Source of the DNA: Methanobacteriota archaeon
Lineage (GTDB): Archaea > Thermoplasmatota > Poseidoniia > Poseidoniales > Thalassarchaeaceae
Length of the DNA: 39,331 nucleotides
Reading direction: 5' to 3'
Assembly: GCA_002713585.1 (NCBI GenBank)
Contig: PATD01000047.1
Span: forward strand, 1-39,331
A program made the position numbers and the translations under genes. The notes under the pieces were generated by a model. That model was not told the origin of the DNA. It saw only the letters and a program-made list of their open reading frames with translations, and searched no databases. How positions within the stretch are numbered: position 1 is the stretch's first letter; each line of letters starts with the position of its first letter. Positions 34,234 to 39,331 of this stretch are shown piece by piece.

Positions 34234-35466
34234 TCACCCGCTTATGGTGCCATGTCCGATGAGGCGCCATCGAGAATCAATTCGTCGGGAAAGTGTCACA
34301 CGGCTTGTGATTTCTGCACAGATGGGGAGTCGCAGAGTCAGCGTGGTCTTGCCCTTAGAGACCTTGGTCACGGTACCGACAGATGTGGCGGTTGAGGCGT
34401 TAATCATGAGCATCTCGCCGAGGGCAAGCGGCTTGACCATGTCCGCGCTTCCTTCGTCACCTGCAACCATTCTCTCAAGCAGGGTGAGATCGAGATTGAG
34501 TGAATCCCATACAGGAGGCATTTCCCCTTTCCGTGCCATCACCTGGCCACTTAGGTTGTCTGCTTTTGTCATGGTAGGGTCAAGGGGTGTTGCGATGCCA
34601 CAGAGTCCACCTGCGTGCATCTCACCAAGGTCCTTACCTCCTCCTTTCATTGAGATGATTCTTGTGTGGATTGGCTCCCAAGAATGCTTAGATCCCTTCG
34701 TTATCCGTCGTCCAGGTGCGATGACAACTTCATCGTCCACAGCAAAGGTTCCTTGGATAATCGAACCGCCGATTATACCTCCTTTGAGTTGACTTGGTCG
34801 AGCTCCTGGTCGGTTTATGTCGAATGACCGAGCAATCTGCATCACACCTTCCATTTCTCCGGTCCTATCAGGGGTTTGAATCCGATCTTCGATTGCCTCG
34901 ATGAGGATATCTAGATTTACATCATGATGTGCAGATACTGGAATAATCGGGGCACTCTCTGCAATAGTTCCCTTCACGAAGTCATTGATTTCCTGATGTG
35001 ATTCCATCGCACGTTCTCGGCTAACGAGGTCAATCTTGTTATGGACGATCACTATATTCTCGATACCTGCGATTTGTAGAGCCGCGAGGTGCTCACGGGT
35101 TTGTGGCTGCGGGCATGCTTCGTTAGCTGCGATTAGGAGAAGAGCTCCATCCATAATCGAGGCTCCAGAGATCATAACTGCCATCAGGGTCTCGTGACCG
35201 GGAGCATCAACGAATGAGATAGTTCTCTGGAGTTCCTTAGGCTCGTCTTTTCCACCATCTGGGCGCTTACCCATCGCATAGTGTTGGCCGTCATCGGTCC
35301 GATAGAACGCAGTGTCAGCATATCCAAGCTTGATTGAGATGCCACGTTTCCTTTCTTCAGAATGAGTATCTGTCCATGTACCCGAAAGTGCCCGCGTCAG
35401 CGTTGTTTTTCCATGGTCGACATGTCCCACAAGTCCGATATTGACCTCTGGCTGACGAGGTAGCAC
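34234..35466 (-). CDS. Translation initiation factor aIF2 subunit gamma
   Basis: 'VNIGLVGHVDHGKTTLTRALSGTWTDTHSEERKRGISIKLGYAD', 'SFVDAPGHETLMAVMISGASIMDGALLLIAANE', 'VHNKIDLVS'. Confidence 0.96.
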   Translation of the reverse strand: MLPRQPEVNIGLVGHVDHGKTTLTRALSGTWTDTHSEERKRGISIKLGYADTAFYRTDDGQHYAMGKRPDGGKDEPKELQRTISFVDAPGHETLMAVMISGASIMDGALLLIAANEACPQPQTREHLAALQIAGIENIVIVHNKIDLVSRERAMESHQEINDFVKGTIAESAPIIPVSAHHDVNLDILIEAIEDRIQTPDRTGEMEGVMQIARSFDINRPGARPSQLKGGIIGGSIIQGTFAVDDEVVIAPGRRITKGSKHSWEPIHTRIISMKGGGKDLGEMHAGGLCGIATPLDPTMTKADNLSGQVMARKGEMPPVWDSLNLDLTLLERMVAGDEGSADMVKPLALGEMLMINASTATSVGTVTKVSKGKTTLTLRLPICAEITSRVTLSRRIDSRWRLIGHGTISG

Positions 35467-35489
35467 GGACAGACTTCATCCACTCCAAG

Positions 35490-35990
35490 TCACTCGTCGC
35501 TGGATTCGCCGGCGCCGAAGATGTCGCCGAGGGCACGTGCTCCCTTGTCAACGACTGTGAGATTAATCTGGCGAGTGTCCACGGAAATCGTGTTACCTCG
35601 TAGGTTTCTGCGTCGGCGAATGCCGTCGTATTTGTAGCGGTAGACCTTCCCGTTCTTGCGAACGTAACGCTTCCCTTTGTAGCCAGTCCCCGGTCCGACA
35701 AGGACTGCGTTAACACCTGCACCGTGGAGATCCGGGCGCATTGGAGTTCCAGTCTTGTCACTACCGCCAGTGATGCGGAGGGTGTAGCCGTTCATGTCAT
35801 CATGGATGTTGATACCGGATACATCGTCTCCAATCTTCTTCCCAAGGAGTGCGTTGTAGTTATTCCCAGAGACCTCTGTTTGGTATGACGGAGAGTAAGT
35901 TCTCTTGTCTCCTTTCGCGTTCTCACGCTCCATTTTGGTCTTTGAGTCATTGACAACGGCCTTGAAGACTCGGTCCGACATTGTACTCAC
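35490..35990 (-). CDS. 30S ribosomal protein S6e
   Basis: 'LLGKKIGDDVSG', 'ITGGSDKTGTPMRPDLHGAGVNAVLVGPGTGYKGKR', 'GIRRRRNLRGNTIS'. Confidence 0.94.
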   Translation of the reverse strand: MSTMSDRVFKAVVNDSKTKMERENAKGDKRTYSPSYQTEVSGNNYNALLGKKIGDDVSGINIHDDMNGYTLRITGGSDKTGTPMRPDLHGAGVNAVLVGPGTGYKGKRYVRKNGKVYRYKYDGIRRRRNLRGNTISVDTRQINLTVVDKGARALGDIFGAGESSDE

Positions 35991-36045
35991 CGCAACTCGC
36001 CGACAATTGGCCCCTATAAGAGCGGTTCGCTACATTCGTAGATGC

Positions 36046-37230
36046 TCAATTAGCCTTTACATCCCGATTTAGTTCTTGTTCCAATCGTTTCTCTATGGTC
36101 GCGGGAAGGATGTTCATGGCCCGAATCAATGTGGTTCGACCGCGTCCCTGTAGGGCGTTTCCTGTCTGTGTTGAGACAAAGCCAATCTCCTCAAGTCGCT
36201 TGATATAACCCCAGAAGGAAGTATGTCCTCTCCTCTCCTTGTCGAATTCTTCGCATACAACATGGTAGAGTTTCTCCGCATCTCCGCTTGTCACAGTATC
36301 GGCTCTCCTTAGGCGACGGCACAGAGCAAGCAAAGCCATCTTCTGTTGGTCGGTGAGTCCATCGACCATATCTGGTTCAATACTAGCTGAAAGGCGAGTA
36401 CTGGGTTGAATGTCCTCGATAGTTATCTCGTTACGCCCCTCCTTCTCGGCTCTTCTGATGGAACTTTGGAGTAATTCGATGGCGTGTCGGGCGTCTCCTG
36501 TGCCAGCCGCGTAGCCGGAGATTCGAGATAGTGCCTCATCTGGGATACTACCTGGACGGCATGAAGCGGCGGATCTCTGTGTTACAATGGCGTGGAGCCC
36601 TTTCTCATCATAGGAGTCGAGGCGGACGCGATTACTTTGTCCGAATCTAGACTTGACGGCGGCTTCAAAGAGATGTACAATTGGTTCTTGACTTACAAGA
36701 ATCAGAGATAATGTTCCTGATTCATTGCGCCCCTCATCGATTCGGAGTAACTGATAGAGTAGATCATCCCCTTCCCTTAGCAGGAGAACACTGACTTCGT
36801 CGAGGACAAGTAGCATGTGACGTTCTGAACTGATTAGATTCCTCCTGATGCTCTGGATAATCTCACCTGGACTGAATCCCCGTTCAGGATGTCCGTGGTC
36901 TAATTGATGAGCGATTCGTTGTAGGACTTGAGAAGTTGTAGGGTGATTTCGACAGTTGATGTGGACTGGTTGTATTCTCCTCCTTCCATCTAAGTGTCTC
37001 ATTAGGTCCTCTGAGAATCTGCGCACAAGTACGGTTTTACCACTACCTACAGGGCCGGTGACTATCGCACATCCACTAGATTGTGCAGCGTCAATTCCGA
37101 GGAACATAGAGGCTAAATCTCCCAGTTGCTCGTCCCGGCCCACTAACTCTTGAGGAATCCAGTCAAACGATAGAGGGTTAGGGTCGAGCAGAATCTTACC
37201 TGCTCCAATCCGGTCTAGATAGTCCGCCAT
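36046..37230 (-). CDS. cdc6: Orc1/Cdc6 replication initiator ATPase
   Basis: 'ELVGRDEQLGDLASMF', Walker A 'GPVGSGKTVLVRRF', 'HINCRNHPTTSQVLQRIAHQL', Walker B 'MLLVLDEVSVLL', 'GTGDARHAIELLQSSIRRAEKEGRNEIT', C-terminal winged helix. Confidence 0.92.
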   Translation of the reverse strand: MADYLDRIGAGKILLDPNPLSFDWIPQELVGRDEQLGDLASMFLGIDAAQSSGCAIVTGPVGSGKTVLVRRFSEDLMRHLDGRRRIQPVHINCRNHPTTSQVLQRIAHQLDHGHPERGFSPGEIIQSIRRNLISSERHMLLVLDEVSVLLLREGDDLLYQLLRIDEGRNESGTLSLILVSQEPIVHLFEAAVKSRFGQSNRVRLDSYDEKGLHAIVTQRSAASCRPGSIPDEALSRISGYAAGTGDARHAIELLQSSIRRAEKEGRNEITIEDIQPSTRLSASIEPDMVDGLTDQQKMALLALCRRLRRADTVTSGDAEKLYHVVCEEFDKERRGHTSFWGYIKRLEEIGFVSTQTGNALQGRGRTTLIRAMNILPATIEKRLEQELNRDVKAN

Positions 37231-37278
37231 TCAGGGTGAGGTTCTGCTCAGCCGTTCTTAGAGATATTGAGGTCCAAA

Positions 37279-37284
37279 TTAAAT
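37279..37284 (+). promoter_or_regulatory. Putative TATA-like box (TTAAAT)
   Basis: Centre about 25 nt upstream of ATG 37307. Confidence 0.3.
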
Positions 37285-37306
37285 CCTGATTCTATTTGCC
37301 AGAAAT

Positions 37307-38797
37307 ATGACGTCTCTTGCTGAACATTATGCAAGAGCATTTGGCCCGGATCGTTTCTTTGGATTAGACATGGTCATAAATTGGATTGCGTTAGTGATTA
37401 TTGTATGGATCATTGGTCTTTCATATTTAGTGTTGAAGTCTGATTCAACAAATCTTCAAACTAGATTCGTGAGTATATTGCTGTTTTTTGAAGGCCTCAA
37501 AGGACTTTGGCAGGCCTCTAACATCGTCCCTTATTCATTTGAGTTTCAACAAATATGGGATGTGGTATGGATTCTAAAAATTGATGTTTTCATGATTGCA
37601 AACATTACCGCAGTAATCCTCTACTTATTATTCCCAGTATATTTTAGAATAAACGCATTGAAATTTATGTTTAATGAAAAAGTCCAGAGATTTGCATGGT
37701 GGATTGCCCCTATTATCGGAGTAATAACTTGGATTTTAATCAAGGACACTCCCCCGTTTATCCTAGAGAATGCGTCGTGGCTAAGTTGTTCAGCGGTTGG
37801 TGTTGAACCTGTTTTGCATGTTTGGTATGGCCAAATTACTGCCGAAGCAGAAAATATTCGAAGTTCAATTGGGCCGTGTCCGGCTGTATTTGATAGCCTT
37901 GTTAGTGATCAACGATTGGCACTTTGGTTCCTTACGCTTATAGGGACGCCGATATCGATTATTGCTTTGATTTTCATTAGGATTACGCTCAAACAAGGTG
38001 ATATCGATGGTGAGTATGTAATCCCCAAGCCATTTTACACGGGGTTCTTGGGTAAGGTTATTGCAAATACAATATTCTTCTCAACAATAGTGATATTCAT
38101 GCCTTTGATTAATGGAGGGCCTGCTGGATTCTTGGCTGTTTTAGAATGGAGATATATTGACCGGTCAATCATGGCGAATGTAAAATATTTCATTTGGACT
38201 CTTAATTTAGGGCTCCCCATTATTGCTGTTGGTTTCGAAGCTATGATGTTTGTATATGCGTCAACAAAAGATACTGTTCTCGGTATAGATGATAGATTGA
38301 GAAAAACATTTACCAACACAATTTTTACTGGTGTAGGGGCTATTTCCTTTATTGCTGCAAGTGAAATAATGGAAAATTTACTTGGATTTGGATTGATAGG
38401 AGGTGTTGTACTGGGTGTTGGTCTATTTGTAGCCAGAAAACCAGTAATTGGAATTCTTGATGGAATGTCTCATCGTCTTATTCCTTCTGAATTTAGTAAG
38501 CAAGAGGAAGAATATCTGAAATTATATACAGAATCAATTAGTGATGGTGAAATTACTGGAAATGAGAGAGTTTTGTTGAAAACTTTAGCTACAGCATACG
38601 GAATTACTAATCAGAGAATTGAAGAAATTGAAGGTAGTTTACCTAGACATGATACTGAAATTTCTTCTGAAAATAATGTGACTTTGTTGACCGAAATACC
38701 ACAACAATGGACTGATGATTCGGGGTATTCCTGGCGTAAATTTAGCGATGGCACTATTCAATGGTGGAATGGTACCACTTGGGATGATTACAAATGA
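37307..38797 (+). CDS. Multi-TM membrane protein with possible TerB-like cytoplasmic segment and Trp-rich C-terminus
   Basis: Several long hydrophobic segments. 'LKLYTESISDGEITGNERVLLKTLATAYGITNQRIEEIE' is TerB-like; C-term 'YSWRKFSDGTIQWWNGTTWDDYK'. Confidence 0.65.
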   Translation: MTSLAEHYARAFGPDRFFGLDMVINWIALVIIVWIIGLSYLVLKSDSTNLQTRFVSILLFFEGLKGLWQASNIVPYSFEFQQIWDVVWILKIDVFMIANITAVILYLLFPVYFRINALKFMFNEKVQRFAWWIAPIIGVITWILIKDTPPFILENASWLSCSAVGVEPVLHVWYGQITAEAENIRSSIGPCPAVFDSLVSDQRLALWFLTLIGTPISIIALIFIRITLKQGDIDGEYVIPKPFYTGFLGKVIANTIFFSTIVIFMPLINGGPAGFLAVLEWRYIDRSIMANVKYFIWTLNLGLPIIAVGFEAMMFVYASTKDTVLGIDDRLRKTFTNTIFTGVGAISFIAASEIMENLLGFGLIGGVVLGVGLFVARKPVIGILDGMSHRLIPSEFSKQEEEYLKLYTESISDGEITGNERVLLKTLATAYGITNQRIEEIEGSLPRHDTEISSENNVTLLTEIPQQWTDDSGYSWRKFSDGTIQWWNGTTWDDYK

Positions 38798-38800
38798 GGC

Positions 38801-39019
38801 ATGATTAGAATGTGGGATGCTATTTTGTGTCTGTTATTCGTTGTCTTTCTAGTGCTTTGGTTAGCAGGTAAGGGCGCATCTTTGAATGTATCCGAATCTC
38901 AGTTTTCTTACTCTAGTAACTCTGTAGTATCAAATGAAAGTGAAGGAATCTCTCTTGACCCGACAGATATCAGTGAGCCAGCCAATATGGCGATGTGGAT
39001 GGAGCTCGGAGAACTCTGA
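38801..39019 (+). CDS. Small single-TM hypothetical protein (72 aa)
   Basis: 'WDAILCLLFVVFLVLWLAGKG' TM plus Ser/Asn-rich tail; 3 nt after the upstream stop. Confidence 0.5.
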   Translation: MIRMWDAILCLLFVVFLVLWLAGKGASLNVSESQFSYSSNSVVSNESEGISLDPTDISEPANMAMWMELGEL

Positions 39020-39091
39020 TTATCCACCTCTATACCATCGTTTTATTTTGCAAATATTGCTTCACCCCTCTCATTAATATAGGGGACAACC

Positions 39092-39331
39092 ATGGTCGAA
39101 TTTATGTTCGATAATTACCCCCCTGTAGAAGATGGATTCATCCGTTGTGCAACTGTCCAATCAGAAGCCATGCTAGCTAAATTGTTAGCCGAAGGAATTC
39201 ATCAACCATCAAGAATAGAAACAGACACGCATAGTAAGGAAACATCCGGCTGCTCATCTTGTGATGATTCTAATCAGTGGTGCAGGAGTGATGCATATAC
39301 ATGGATGTATGAACAGTGCGCATTACGTCTG
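39092..39331 (+). CDS. Partial hypothetical protein, Cys-containing, truncated at the window end
   Basis: Manual translation MVEFMFDNYPPVEDGFIRCATVQSEAMLAKLLAEGIHQPSRIETDTHSKETSGCSSCDDSNQWCRSDAYTWMYEQCALRL with no stop. AGGGGAC lies upstream of ATG 39092. Not in the ORF track. Confidence 0.5.
   Translation, partial: MVEFMFDNYPPVEDGFIRCATVQSEAMLAKLLAEGIHQPSRIETDTHSKETSGCSSCDDSNQWCRSDAYTWMYEQCALRL

Noticed and set aside
37231-37306. Possible replication origin between cdc6 and the right-hand membrane gene
   Set aside because: Only 76 bp, with no repeated ORB-like elements or AT-rich unwinding region visible beyond a promoter-like stretch; not supportable without skew or comparative data.
1-39331. 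CRISPR arrays, tRNA/rRNA genes, inteins, transposons
   Set aside because: Looked for spaced repeats, cloverleaf-like segments in the intergenic gaps, intein blocks in atpA/atpB/smc and transposase motifs; none were convincing by eye.

Overview
The window looks like a contiguous, gene-dense archaeal chromosome segment. Gene content and protein style suggest a Marine Group II / Poseidoniales-like Thermoplasmatota; this is inference, as no search was run. From left to right it contains: a Tad/T2SS-type pilus membrane protein and ATPase; a triple-SAP-domain protein; a divergent HemC-like protein; a GGPP synthase / geranylgeranyl reductase lipid pair; a methyltransferase; a complete A/V-type ATP synthase operon (H-I-K-E-C-F-A-B-D); an M50/S2P-like membrane protein without HExxH; a ketopantoate reductase-like protein; L-aspartate oxidase; an SMC-ScpA-ScpB operon; a class II-like HMG-CoA reductase; a translationally coupled three-gene module (ORC/AAA-like protein with altered Walker A plus winged helix, beta-propeller, DUF357-like); a nitroreductase; the PIN / aIF2-gamma / S6e cluster; Orc1/Cdc6; and an AT-rich right end with membrane proteins and a truncated Cys-containing ORF. 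No rRNA, tRNA, CRISPR array or transposase was recognised. The most interesting signals are: (i) three apparent pseudoenzymes (HemC-like, M50-like, ORC/AAA-like); (ii) the ORC-like/propeller/DUF357-like operon, whose promoter has phased GTGAAT repeats directly upstream of a TATA box; (iii) convergent gene pairs with almost no intergenic space; (iv) lineage-specific insertions in ATP synthase subunit I.
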